Assembly: GCF_003073045.1 (NCBI RefSeq)
Contig: NC_037590.1
Coordinates: 25,322,449-25,386,448 of the forward strand
Direction: 5' to 3'
Length of the DNA: 64,000 nucleotides
Source of the DNA: Pomacea canaliculata
Lineage: Eukaryota > Mollusca > Gastropoda > Architaenioglossa > Ampullariidae
The translations under genes and the position numbers were made by a program. The notes beneath the pieces are model-generated. The model was not told the origin of the DNA and searched no databases. It saw only the letters and a program-made list of their open reading frames with translations. This document shows positions 1 to 9,840 of this stretch, piece by piece; the first letter of the stretch is position 1; every line of letters begins with the position of its first letter.

Positions 1-15
1 ATAAGACATTTGTAG

Positions 16-212
16 TGAAGTTAGCCGGAGTTGCCCTATGCCATATTGCTTCACCTAGCAAGCTGTCGGCGCTGAGTGCGCTGGGGGACTCCGTGCATGT
101 CGAAGGGCTTTCCCACATATTCGATACAGCGTGGCAACACATCGAGAATTTACACTCTAGATTGTTGGTCGAACTTGTGAAAGTCTCACAATTGATGTTA
201 GCCACACCATGA
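16..212 (+). CDS. possible last exon of an unidentified gene (partial)
   Basis: An open frame of about 65 codons begins right after an acceptor-like TTTGTAG and runs to a TGA at 210-212. The translation has ordinary amino-acid composition: a Leu/Ala/Ser-rich stretch, then an amphipathic helix-like tail (FDTAWQHIENLHSRLLVELV). It would enter in phase 1, so the rest of the gene would lie left of the window. An ATTAAA at 468-473 could serve as its polyadenylation signal. I do not recognise the family. It could also be a chance open frame, since 65 codons is short and no second exon is visible. Confidence 0.3.
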
Positions 213-609
213 TGTGCTTATCTCTTTTGTATTTAAACTCTAAAACAACAAATTTATTTTCTTTTTTTTTCTTTTACCTGGCGGAGTGGTCATTTTAGTG
301 AACAGATGTGTAGTCACTGAAGTGTATTTTGTACATCCGATCCTCTGGGGTGAGTGGGTGGTGGTGTGATAATATGCGTTTGTCTGACGATATTAGAATT
401 TTTTTTTTTTTTCATTTTGATGGGTGTTTACATTTCCTGTTGACTCGACCTATTCAAGGAGAGTGAAATTAAAGACATTTGTATGCGTGGACACTGAATT
501 GTTTATATTTTTATATCAATAAGTGAACACCTAGCTATAACCGTGGGCGATTTAAATGCCCACCTAATAGCTAACGAGTATGTTACCTTATAGTTAACGG
601 ATTTAACAA
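213..609. other. non-coding stretch
   Basis: AT-rich sequence with short T runs and no convincing open frame. If the exon at 16-212 is real, this is its 3' UTR down to about 490. Confidence 0.4.
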
Positions 610-985
610 AGCCTGGCTCGAGTGGTTTCGACATGTGATGAGGAAATTCAGCATAGAGGAGGGTCTCGTTTGAACCATCGAAGTGGTGTACGAAGGCTCC
701 CAGAGCTCATTTCTGACAAGATCTCTTTCACACAACAGTGGGCGTTTACAGGGCTTTCTTCTGTCGCCTATACTGTTCAACGTCTGCCTGGAAAATGTAA
801 GGCAAGAAACCCTCCATGACCACCTATACCTCCGTGTCCATTGGTGGGAGGCTGGCATGCAGCCTGTGCATTGCAGAGGAGAGTGACTAGATGGCCGGCA
901 GCAAGAGCGAGTCGCAGGACATCACAAACAGACTGCTGGACCCGCCCCACGGGCTTGCAGTGGATCGGCTGGTAGCGGTTAAGGG
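610..985 (+). mobile_element. LINE reverse-transcriptase fragment (non-LTR retrotransposon)
   Basis: The plus strand translates, over several frames, to pieces of a LINE reverse transcriptase: WFRHVMRKFSIEEGL, then IEVVYEGSQSS, then LLSPILFNVCLENVRQETLHD, then DxMAGSKSE near 889-912. These are the finger and palm segments around the RQGCLLSP motif and the region after the YADD box. The YADD box itself is destroyed. Frame changes and stops show an old, dead copy. The piece at 15930-16445 reads like the next part of the same kind of element. Family (RTE-like or a relative) is inferred from resemblance only. Confidence 0.8.
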
Positions 986-2595
986 ATGATGATAATGATA
1001 TGTATTTATATACCGCTCTATCACAACAGTGTCATGCTTTGAGGATCAGTATGAACCATAGAGATTGTACAATAAACAAGACAGTAGATAAAAGAGTTCG
1101 ATTTGTAGGGAATTATTTTTGTGTGAAAACCCTCTACGGTGGGTTGGTAAAATGTTTTCATTATTGTTTACTATTATAATAATAGTTTTATTAAAAACCC
1201 ACTGACAACTCATTTGTTGTGTGTTGAAAGAAAGAACGCGTAACTGTCGCAAGGTTGTGACATACAACTTCTTGTCTCTTAAATTTCCGCTGTATATCAT
1301 CTGTTTTACAGAAAACACCGAGTTTTACCTTCATTTTGTTTGTATTGATATGAGACTTTGTACAAGCACATTTTCCTCTTTTGCTTTAATTATTTTATCT
1401 CTAAACTCATGCACAATTATTTCCTTTAGGATCATTTTTAGAGAGGTGGAGGTCCACGCTGTGTCAGGATGATGGATGTCTGCATTTCACTTGATCGTAA
1501 TTCAGAAGTATGGTAAACATTTTGGATGAAAACGTGAAACCAAATCGACAATTACAACAAAAGTAAAGTGCAATGACTGAAAGAGGACTAGCGAGTCTCC
1601 TTGACCTTATGCAGTAGGGACTCGGCATATTTAAGAGAACAACCATATATACATAGGATCATCATGTTCATCTAATATTTTGATGATTGAGACCACAAAA
1701 ATGGAGACATGATGTCATAACCCATTCACTATATGTCATACTGAAAGCCCACTTTACAAGCATGAATATAAAAAAACACAGCCCACTTAAAAATTATGTA
1801 AAAAATACCAACATTGCCGCATGTCAGTGCTTGTCAATAAGCGAGAGACACAGAGAGAGAGAAAAAAAAGAAACATTGTATGAGTAGTGCAAATGCTAAA
1901 TATCACACTCGTGATATCTGTAAACATATATCTAGTTTAACGATGACTGATGACGTTACGTTGTGTAAGGTGACGTTCTCATAAAACTAGAAGACATCAC
2001 TCGTGACATTGATCATCAGAACATGTCACCTTGACTGCAGCCCAGTGCCAGCGCACCGATACCACTCGCCTCCTGATTGATTTCACATCCATCCAGAATC
2101 TGCAACAGGAATATCTGGTACCGTCGTGCTGATAACTCGCGTTGTCGGCATGTGATAGCTTTGACGTCCGGGTATCACCCAGGCAGACTTTTTTTCCTAA
2201 ACGTCTCAGTAACGGCAGCAACTTCTTCGGAAGCGTGACGTCAGTAACCCCCCCCCCCTTCTCCCTCACACACACACACACAGAAGCAAATTTCGAACGC
2301 AGTACTCCTCAAACTGCTGCAGGAAACCATCACAGTATGCGTTCCTTGAAGGTAAATGCCTATTTTACGCAATTTTGAGCGTTGCCCCGGCTGTTTTGGT
2401 TCTGAGGTAATGTTGCCGCCACCATTATTCGGTGAACTGTATTCACTCCTTCCCAATTTTTATGCATTGTTCAGTACAGCGCCAGAGCAAGGTATCATAG
2501 TTTGACTTGTCAAAAAGAGGATTGAAAGGACGATTTCACAAGGCTTCTGAAGCTGCGTCTTTCACTGAATCGTATCGCAACGAAATGGGCGACTG
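986..2595. other. intergenic, no gene seen
   Basis: AT-rich spacer. It holds a short TGATGATAATGATATGTATTTATA stretch just after the LINE piece (a pattern seen at several repeat ends in this window), a C9 run followed by a short CA microsatellite near 2250-2281, and small open frames without coding character. Confidence 0.5.
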
Positions 2596-2599
2596 GGCA

Positions 2600-2852
2600 A
2601 TGTTGCCGTCATCAGCTGACGTGCAACCAGTCTTGTCATCACCATTTGACTTGCAGCCAGTCATCACCAGCTGACGCATAAGTGGTCTTGTCATCACCAT
2701 TTGACGTGCAGCCAGTCTTGTCGTCACCAGCTGACGTCCGAAGAGTCTTTTCGTCATCAGCTGACATACAGCCAGTCTTGTCGTCATCAGCTGACGCATA
2801 AGTGGTCTTGTCGTCACCAGCTGACGTTTAGCCGTCATCACCAGCTAACGTC
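2600..2852. repeat. minisatellite of about 33-bp units beside a sulfotransferase gene
   Basis: About seven or eight imperfect copies of a roughly 33-bp unit built around TCACCAGCTGACG and CAGCCAGTCTTGTC. Some units are shortened. Because the unit is a multiple of three, one minus-strand frame stays open and gives an 11-residue periodic peptide (RQLVTTRPLMR-like), which I take as a by-product of the repeat rather than a protein. Nearly every unit carries the palindrome CAGCTG (an E-box core). The array ends 57 bp beyond the stop codon of the minus-strand gene at 2909-4345, so it probably lies in that gene's 3' UTR. Confidence 0.8.
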
Positions 2853-2908
2853 TAACATTTGGAGGTGTTTCAGATAGCAAACTTTTTAGCGGAACGCTAC
2901 ATAAAGAA

Positions 2909-4345
2909 CTAGTGCTTGCGCCCTGACGAGTGGCCGAAACGACTGCGATGTTGGCGCCGACTGTAGGCAGTTGCCAATCGTTTTAGTTGTTCCTTCTGAG
3001 GAAGCAAACTGACTGCTCTTCTCCAGAGGACTTCAAGGAAATCCAGCTCTAGCATAGTCATTAGATGGCAATCCATGCGGGTCACCTTGATACTCGTGTT
3101 GGAGCAGGAAGAAACGTTCATCGGTGGAAGCGATATTCTTGACGCACTACTCTGACAAAATGACTGGACCTGCAAGACGATGTTTTTGAATTGCTGAACC
3201 TCCATCCGGAAATCGTCTGATTGATTCTTCACGATATTGACAAGTCTGTTCCGGAAGAACTCGTACAGGTCGTAGTCGACAGGGGCCAGCAGACGATGCC
3301 GCGCGCGATCGGCGTCGGAAAAGCGGAACGGTCTGCTCTTGACGTTGGTGTTCATAGGGATGTACAGGATGTCTAGCACGTCCCAGCGCAGCAGGCGCCG
3401 CAGCAGCACCAGTGACTCGTCGAAGAACTCGGTGATCATGACGAGGTGGAAATCGGCTTCCAGCTGCTTGATATACTGGTGGCGCAGGATGGCGTTCGTC
3501 ACGTGATGCAGCGTCATTCCTAGGTCCTCAGCCTGTTTGTTGCGGTAGTAACTCATCAAATTGTGTTTCGCCCCGTTGTACAGAAAGTCGGAGACTGGGT
3601 TCGTCTCATTTATGGTCGACCTGTTGGCCTGTATTGGAGGTAGTGCCTCTGGGTGGTAGTACAAAAAGGCGGACACAAACTGCTGGAAGGGCTCACGCAC
3701 GATGGTGATGTAAGCCGTGTCCGGCGGCATGATATCCCGGAAGGCCGAAAGGTTGTACACGGCGTGGTTCCACAGAATGTCGTAATGAGCACCTTTTGGC
3801 ACCGGCAGCACGGAGTGTCGAGTGAGAATATCTCCTGGTTTGGACAAGTAGTTGGCAGCGCGCGAGTGCAGGCGCTTGTCGGGTAAGGCGAAGTTGAGTC
3901 CCCGCTTGTAGCCAAACCGCTGGAGGATGTTGGCTACAGTGGAGCTGGCAGCCTTGTGCACTTTGACAAAGGCCACGTGATGATGTGGCGTGCAGCGCAG
4001 TGGCTCTGAACAATGGCAGAAGCTTTGTTGATTCCACTGTTCCCATCCTAGCTCGGTCTTGCCCATAAAGTCAGTTGCTGTTTCTTCATGAAGGATGGAG
4101 TCGTGAGATAAAAATCTGTGACGGAGGTCTCCCATGCTGCTGTCAGTAACCTCAACATTAGGCTTGGGAGTGGAACTGTCCTCATTCTTTGTCCCAGGAT
4201 GCAGGAGCGACACGATGTACTGCCTGCACCAGTTTCCGGTGTCTGTATGATGCGCGCGCAGCACAGCGGGGGCCACTTGAAACGGATGGTATGGTAGGTG
4301 GGGCAGTATGAGCAGGCACACCAGGGACAGGCACAAGGCCAGCAT
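2909..4345 (-). CDS. galactose-3-O-sulfotransferase family protein, single exon
   Basis: A complete 478-residue open frame. GAL3ST enzymes are type II Golgi membrane proteins that transfer sulfate from PAPS to the 3-OH of galactose on glycolipids or glycans. A hydrophobic signal-anchor lies at residues 1-17 (MLALCLSLVCLLILP). The 5'-phosphosulfate-binding motif is at about residues 125-140 (FVKVHKAASSTVANILQRFG), with the His of the K-x-H-K core corresponding to the proposed catalytic His of the family. The 3'-phosphate-binding motif is at about 212-230 (YITIVREPFQQFVSAF). A conserved block follows at about 290-305 (DFHLVMITEFFDESLVLLRR). Length fits the family (400-490). Unlike its paralogue at 12062-15609 it has no intron at the K-V/H-K position, so it may derive from a retrocopy or have lost the intron. 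No frame disruption was seen. The acceptor substrate cannot be told from sequence. Confidence 0.92.
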   Translation of the reverse strand: MLALCLSLVCLLILPHLPYHPFQVAPAVLRAHHTDTGNWCRQYIVSLLHPGTKNEDSSTPKPNVEVTDSSMGDLRHRFLSHDSILHEETATDFMGKTELGWEQWNQQSFCHCSEPLRCTPHHHVAFVKVHKAASSTVANILQRFGYKRGLNFALPDKRLHSRAANYLSKPGDILTRHSVLPVPKGAHYDILWNHAVYNLSAFRDIMPPDTAYITIVREPFQQFVSAFLYYHPEALPPIQANRSTINETNPVSDFLYNGAKHNLMSYYRNKQAEDLGMTLHHVTNAILRHQYIKQLEADFHLVMITEFFDESLVLLRRLLRWDVLDILYIPMNTNVKSRPFRFSDADRARHRLLAPVDYDLYEFFRNRLVNIVKNQSDDFRMEVQQFKNIVLQVQSFCQSSASRISLPPMNVSSCSNTSIKVTRMDCHLMTMLELDFLEVLWRRAVSLLPQKEQLKRLATAYSRRQHRSRFGHSSGRKH

Positions 4346-4459
4346 GCTGTGACAACAGAACCAAGTGACGTGTCAGAGCAACAACGATGCCAAGAGTATG
4401 AGAACTGTTAAACGACACCTGGCCTCAAAGACACATCATTCACTCCTGCTTTGTGTGTG

Positions 4460-4680
4460 TATGAACGAGAGAGAGAGAGAAAGAAAGAGAAAACGAACGA
4501 ATTCTTTATTGAACAAACCCTTTGTATATTTTAAAGGGAAAATAAAACAAAATAAAAGAGCATCAGCAATAGTTACAATAGTGTTATCTATGCACACTAA
4601 GATTTCCTAATGTTTCCAATAACGTGTTCATTTGTGCGTGTGTGTGTGTGAGAGAGAGAGAGAATATTCGTATGCGTGTG
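4460..4680. repeat. GA and GT microsatellite stretches
   Basis: Two purine-rich or alternating tracts: (GA)n running into AAAGAAAGAG near 4469-4495, and (GT)n followed by (GA)n near 4635-4663. They lie upstream of the minus-strand sulfotransferase start. No function is evident. Confidence 0.8.
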
Positions 4681-4904
4681 TATAGAATACGAGTGTATAG
4701 GTGTAAAATATGTGTGAATGTTTGTTAGTGAGTGTGCATACTTTCACAATATGCTGATTGTCTGATGAAATATCTTTCCTACGAATAATCTGTAGCAAGA
4801 TCAAATGTAATCTGCGACATGAGTGGTGTAGTGTGTGGTCTGTAGTAGTGCATGCACGAGCTGTAACAGTTATCTAGATACTGCCTCGCATTGGTCATTC
4901 TTGT

Positions 4905-5036
4905 TCCTAATCGCCCCCAGTGAAGCTTAGGGCCGCAACTACACCCCGCCATCGGACCTGGTTCTGGGCGTCCCTTCCCAGTGGGGACAATGTCAAGCCC
5001 GCTGCCTCCGCCTCTCTGTGGACCGATCTCCTCCAT
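4905..5036 (-). mobile_element. LINE 3'-end fragment, minus strand
   Basis: Read on the minus strand this gives VPTGKGRPEPGPMAGCSCG followed by PKLHWGRLG. It closely matches the extreme 3' end of the better preserved minus-strand LINE at 45331-46463 (VPAGKGPGQGPMAACGCGPM, LHWGRIG). Both copies stop at nearly the same place, the plus-strand CGCCCCCAGTG motif at about 4912-4922, so this is the natural 3' end of the element. It abuts an endonuclease fragment on the opposite strand. Confidence 0.7.
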
Positions 5037-5047
5037 GTCTACTCATC

Positions 5048-5745
5048 TACTCCGGACGTGAGGACAGAATGACCACACACAAGGAGTAGCAGTACTGATG
5101 ACACCAGAGGCTGCAATAGCATGGGAACCAGTTTCCCCACGACTTATGTCAGCCAGGTTCAACTCCAAAGGAAGAAAGATCACCATCATCCAGAGCTATG
5201 AACCTACCAACACAGCTGAAGAAGAGGAAAACGAATACTTTTAACTCCCTACAAGCACTGGTTGATCGTACTTCAAACCGAGACCTAAAGGTCATAATGG
5301 GTGACATGAATGCCAAAGTTGGAAATGACAAAACAAAGGACACATATTGGGAAAGCACGGTGTGGGCAACTGCAATGAAAATGGTGAGCTGCTCACAGAC
5401 TTCTGCTTGTTCAATGACCTTGTAGTCGCAGGCACAGTTTTTCCACAGAAAACCATTCACAAGACCACCTGGACTTCACCAGATGGACATACAGAAAACC
5501 AGATCGCTCACATCACCATTAATCGCCAGTTTAGAAGGAGTCTATGTCAGAGTAAAGCGAGGCGCAGATGCAGCCACAGACCACCACCTGCTTGTGGCAA
5601 CCATGAATATAAAGCTGAAGTCCTTCTGTGACTCATCAGACAGACCACACCACAAATTCAACGTGAAGTTTCTTCGAGACCGCAGAAAGCAAGAAGAGTT
5701 CAACTGCGAAGTTAAAAACAGGTTTGCGGCGCTGGACAGGATTAC
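5048..5745 (+). mobile_element. LINE endonuclease-domain fragment
   Basis: The plus strand encodes an apurinic-type endonuclease as found in non-LTR retrotransposons and in host proteins annotated as craniofacial development protein 2-like. Visible in order: RFNSKGRKITIIQSYEPTN, RDLKVIMGDMNAKVGND, GKHGVGNCNENGELLTDFC, TWTSPDGHTENQI followed by HITINRQFRRSL, and VKRGADAATDHHLLVATMN. The GDMNAKVG and DHHLL boxes are catalytic-site motifs of this domain. The reading passes through three frames, so the copy is dead. Homology fades after about 5745. Probably the same family as the adjoining minus-strand 3' end, in inverted arrangement. Confidence 0.88.
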
Positions 5746-8665
5746 AAGAGACGTGGAAGACTGCCTGCACACGCGTTCTGGGGAAAAAAGGAAAACGCAT
5801 TGGCTATGTTTAGCACCTATTAACATGACAAATATTTGGAAAGTGTTCCCCATAAAGAAGGAAAACATGGTTGAGGACATTATTCCGCCTTGTTACGTGA
5901 GCACTATAGTGCTAACGCTGCTGCCAGAATGTCAAGAGTAGTTTTCCAATGTAATGACACGAGATGGAAATGCCAAATGTTCCTCATCTGACTATTAATA
6001 GTCTGCGCTCCAATATTTTCACAGCAAGGGTTGCCTCATTTTCACCAGCTCTTTTTTATGAAAAAGTAAGTTCTTGACTTCTCATGCAAACCAAAGGTTA
6101 CATTTAAGGACAAGTATGGTGCAATTTTTTAAAATATGAACTGAGTGTAAGATACCGTTTTGGCAAAACTTGTGAATTCGCCCCTCTGTTCGCGAGATAC
6201 ACGCCTACAAACACACTCATACACAGAAGGACGTCAACAACACAGACGTCACGGTTGTACATGGATACGTCTGAATTGCGAAAATTGCGATGGACTCACA
6301 CACTTAGACGCCGGGCCCAGAGTTGACGTGTTTTGACGTATTTGCGTGCAGCCGGGACGTCAGACTTTGACTTCTTGTTATGCATAGTGCATTGAGCCTT
6401 TACTCAGCCATTAGAACAATATTTGTACTTCTTGAGCTTTGTAAGACAAAAATCTTCATATCAAAAGGTAAAGTTTAAGTGAGGATTCGGTGTTGTTGTC
6501 TGGTTTTTTTCGCGGTGGAGGGGGAGAATCCTATTCTTTTGTCAAATATTGGGAATATGACATTTCTTTGCCGGGGGAGAATGGCATTTCCTTACTGAAG
6601 GATCGTCAGAGAACGCTGCTGGCAAGGGATTCTTCGAGGCAGCCCGTAGATGTTTTGTTATTGTCTTATTGATAAGATCATTACCGTAACATCAAAAGTT
6701 GACTGACACACGAGTTCAGTGCAACCTGCTACTGAGATAATAATAATGTTTACTTGTATGACACAATATCCCAGCCAATAGGCAAGGTAACTGGGCTATA
6801 CATACTGTCATACTGTCCAGAAGACAATAACAGTGATGTGAACAGAATTTAGCAACGTATCGTTAAACTAGATACATAGGGAAGGTTGGGCCAATGTACA
6901 TGTATATTAAACATCAGGTTATCATCACTGAAAATAATTCACTATGACTCAAGCTCGCTGCTGTGACTTTGTTCTGATATGGACAAACAGACGGTTGGGA
7001 AGTTTGACTCGTTCTTACCAAAACGCTCGCTTGATGGACCGCAACTTCATCTTGCAGTACAGCGAACTGAAACAAAGAGAAATTTATTTCTACACATTGC
7101 AGGCTGCGTGTCTAGCTTGCGCTTATAATATTACTACAACATTTTATGATAACTCCTTGGTGTGTGGTGTTAACGATAATTTTTAGATCTGGCTATTTTA
7201 TAACCGTGACATGTCAGTGACGAACGGACATGTGGTCAAGCAGTGAACTACATGTGCAGGCGCGCGCGTGCGTCCATGCTTGTGTGTGTGTGTGTCAGGG
7301 GGCGCCGTGCTGCACGAGAAGCAGATACATTTGAGCATAAAAATTCATCAGACTGCACCTTTGCCGATGACCTGTACAACGAAATGTTAAAGCTGTTAGA
7401 TTTTGTCGGATGTCGGGTGTAGCAACAAATCCAATCGCTCGCCAGTGCAAAACAAACGACAGGTGGTCACCCTGACTTACTACTGCCCACCACCCTTTCT
7501 CCCCACTCCCACCTGTAACGCAACAGGTGAAAGAGGCGCCACTAAGTTGGGTTTCATATTCTCTACCTGTGTCCTGCTTGGTAGCAATATAATCGAATGT
7601 AATTGCCCCACGCAAAGGTACACCGCGACCAATTAACGAACTACACAGTCCCCATACGACCGGTCGCAGTCAAAGGACAAATGAATGAATGACAGACTAA
7701 TGTCAGCTTCTTTACGTCAGGCTGACAGGTGTGAACACACACTAATGTCACCTTCTTCACGTGCTGCCAAGAGCGGCGGCTGTGATCGATTTCACACACT
7801 GCAGGTGAGACACGTGCACAGTCGCAGCGATGCCGTGCTTGGTGCCATCAGAACAGGCTGGTAATGATGTTGCCGGGTAACCAGTCACACTTACGCCGTT
7901 TTATCTACAAGTAGATGTCGAACATTGCCCTTCTTGTGCTGGACTGCGGTTGCTGTGTGTAGTTTATGATTGCCTCTCGTTTTGGAAGAGCAGCTAGTCC
8001 AGCTAGGTGTCTTGAGACATTGTGTTTGCATGGCTGGAGAAAGTTCAAGCAGAGTTACAATATGAAACAACACAAATAGACGTATTCTCTAGGTCAAAAT
8101 CTGGATGTATAATATCTATGAATTGATATACAATATACATGATCATTCATACTCGTACTAAAGGGACACTTCATACATCCAGCTGTGTTTACCACAGACA
8201 TCTATGATCTTATTCCACGCATTCAGCGCAAAAAGCTCTCATCACCGTGGGAAATCGCTACTACTTCAATGTAATGGCAGAAAGCACGGCTTTATTGGTA
8301 TCTTAGTGATGTAACTGCTGGGTCACGATCGAGTTTTCTGTATTCCTACGTGCTGGATTAGTCTCAAATCGACAAAATAGTCTATCAGTTAAGATTTAAG
8401 TTATGACGATGTAGTCTACAAAACACAGAAGACTACATTCTGCTGGAACCAGCATATTGTCATGATTGTGTACATGAAATTCTTCCAAGAGCAATTGGCA
8501 TATTAAGCTTTGAAAAGATTTTCAATTTGGCTGTAGGTAAGTCTTGGCTGGGTTGGAATAAATGTACATGTACTTAACACATAAAGCAACTTCCACACAC
8601 ACATATATAATAGTCATATATCATGTGGTAATTTAAATGGGACAGAAAAATCTCCCACAGTTATA
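5746..8665. other. intergenic, no gene seen
   Basis: No open frame with coding character. Items visible: a repeat-like stretch starting TAATAATAATG near 6736 (a start seen at several dispersed repeats here), a GT/GC microsatellite near 7257-7295, and a 22-bp imperfect direct repeat (ACTAATGTCAGCTTCTTTACGT at about 7697 and ACTAATGTCACCTTCTTCACGT at about 7741). Confidence 0.5.
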
Positions 8666-8673
8666 TTCTAGAC

Positions 8674-8918
8674 CAGGGATGCACAACCTACGGCCCGCGG
8701 GCCATATCCGGCCCGCGACGCGGTGCCATCCGGCCCACGAAACTTCTGTCCACAGTGCAGGAAATCGGCATGTTAGTAATAAAAAAAGACCTTAAAAAAA
8801 CGAAATAATAAAAAATGGTATCTGCTCTATTTTTTTGTATTTTTGCGGTGAAGTGGCCCGCGACACGGCTGTCCGAAATGGATATGGCCCGCAGGCCGAA
8901 AAAGGTTGTGCATCACTG
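8674..8918. mobile_element. short non-autonomous hAT element (MITE)
   Basis: Terminal inverted repeats CAGGGATGCACAACCT and, at the right end, AGGTTGTGCATCACTG. The element is flanked by a perfect 8-bp duplication TTCTAGAC (8666-8673 and 8919-8926), the size made by hAT transposases. At 245 bp it has no coding capacity. A GC-rich subterminal block with the palindrome GGCCCGCGGGCC sits 17 bp from the left end, and a diverged copy (GGCCCGCAGGCC) is near the right end. It shares this block with the element at 13128-13836. Confidence 0.88.
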
Positions 8919-8926
8919 TTCTAGAC

Positions 8927-9744
8927 TAACAGTATCCACGCATCCACAGCCTAAGAACCCTATAGTAAATAAAAGGTCCTTGTCTTCATGCTTTCAGAAA
9001 AGTGATTGCTATGTTGGACAGAGAGAAAACACCTGGTCTTAAAAGTTTTAGTAAAGGAACAAGAAACTGAGAACGTTTGGTTTAAGGAATCTTGATGCAA
9101 AGGGCCAGTCAACGACAATGGACCACTGGACTGCCAGCTGTCAGGACTACGCAACCAGAGCTTGGGCGACTTGTCAGAAGTATAAGTTGGACCCGCTCCA
9201 AAGCACCGGAGTCAGTAGGATTACGACGCGTCAGGGTGATGTTCGCTTGGGGACATTGTTTATTGTGTGCACAAGCGATCGTCGCAGAAGTCCCTGGACT
9301 GGGACAGCACTCTCTATCCGTGTCGCCGAGGCAGCGGTCGTCGCTCTCTGACGTGTATGGCGAGCCCAGTAGGGAAGTGACGACGGTCAGTGGACGGGAT
9401 ACTGCGAGTGGCCACGACTGTCGGCTTCAGACCTGCTACTCACCTCATCACACGCGTGGACTTGCATCGTGGAGAGACTGATGCTGTACATAGGAAGAAC
9501 TTTCAGCACCAGTTGGGAGTTAACAGCACTGTAGCATCTGGAAGTACGGATAGGACTATTTCAGACTAGCCATAATTGTTGCATGTATTTGTATCACGTG
9601 TATGTTAATTAAATCCTTTTCTTGCTTTACTTTGCCTTGCGCGTCGTTAAAACCGTCGTTAAAAGCCTGGAAGAGCAAAAGGCTGGGGCTCGTGGGCGGC
9701 GTGTCGTTCAGTGTGAACATTGTAAGTTACGTTAACCACATCAC
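8927..9744. other. unassigned sequence with a GC-rich island
   Basis: From about 9090 to 9500 base composition rises and two overlapping plus-strand open frames of 77 and 129 codons occur. Neither has recognisable motifs, and there is no clear splice-site pair. It might be an untranslated upstream exon of the sulfotransferase at 12062 or simply chance open sequence. I assign no gene. Confidence 0.3.
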
Positions 9745-9840
9745 CAGTAATTTTTGTACCAGCATCGGCAGTAATAATTGTACTATCATCAGCAGTAACA
9801 ATTGTACTATCATCAGCAGTAATAATTGTACTATCATCAG
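9745..9840. repeat. 24-bp tandem repeat, four units
   Basis: Three nearly identical 24-bp units (CAGTAATAATTGTACTATCA then TCAG) at 9769-9840, preceded by one diverged unit at 9745-9768. As the unit is eight codons, the plus strand stays open and would read a repeated NNCTIISS peptide. No gene context supports translation. Confidence 0.9.

Noticed and set aside
2536-2841. 101-codon minus-strand frame with an 11-residue repeat
   Set aside because: A direct result of the 33-bp minisatellite unit. No reason to think it is translated.
9092-9481. 129-codon plus-strand frame in a GC-rich patch
   Set aside because: Composition is high in Arg/Ser as expected from GC-rich random sequence. Two overlapping frames are open at once and no motif is present.
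9745-9840. CRISPR-like short regular repeats
   Set aside because: Units are contiguous with no unique spacers, and the context is an animal genome. It is a plain tandem repeat.
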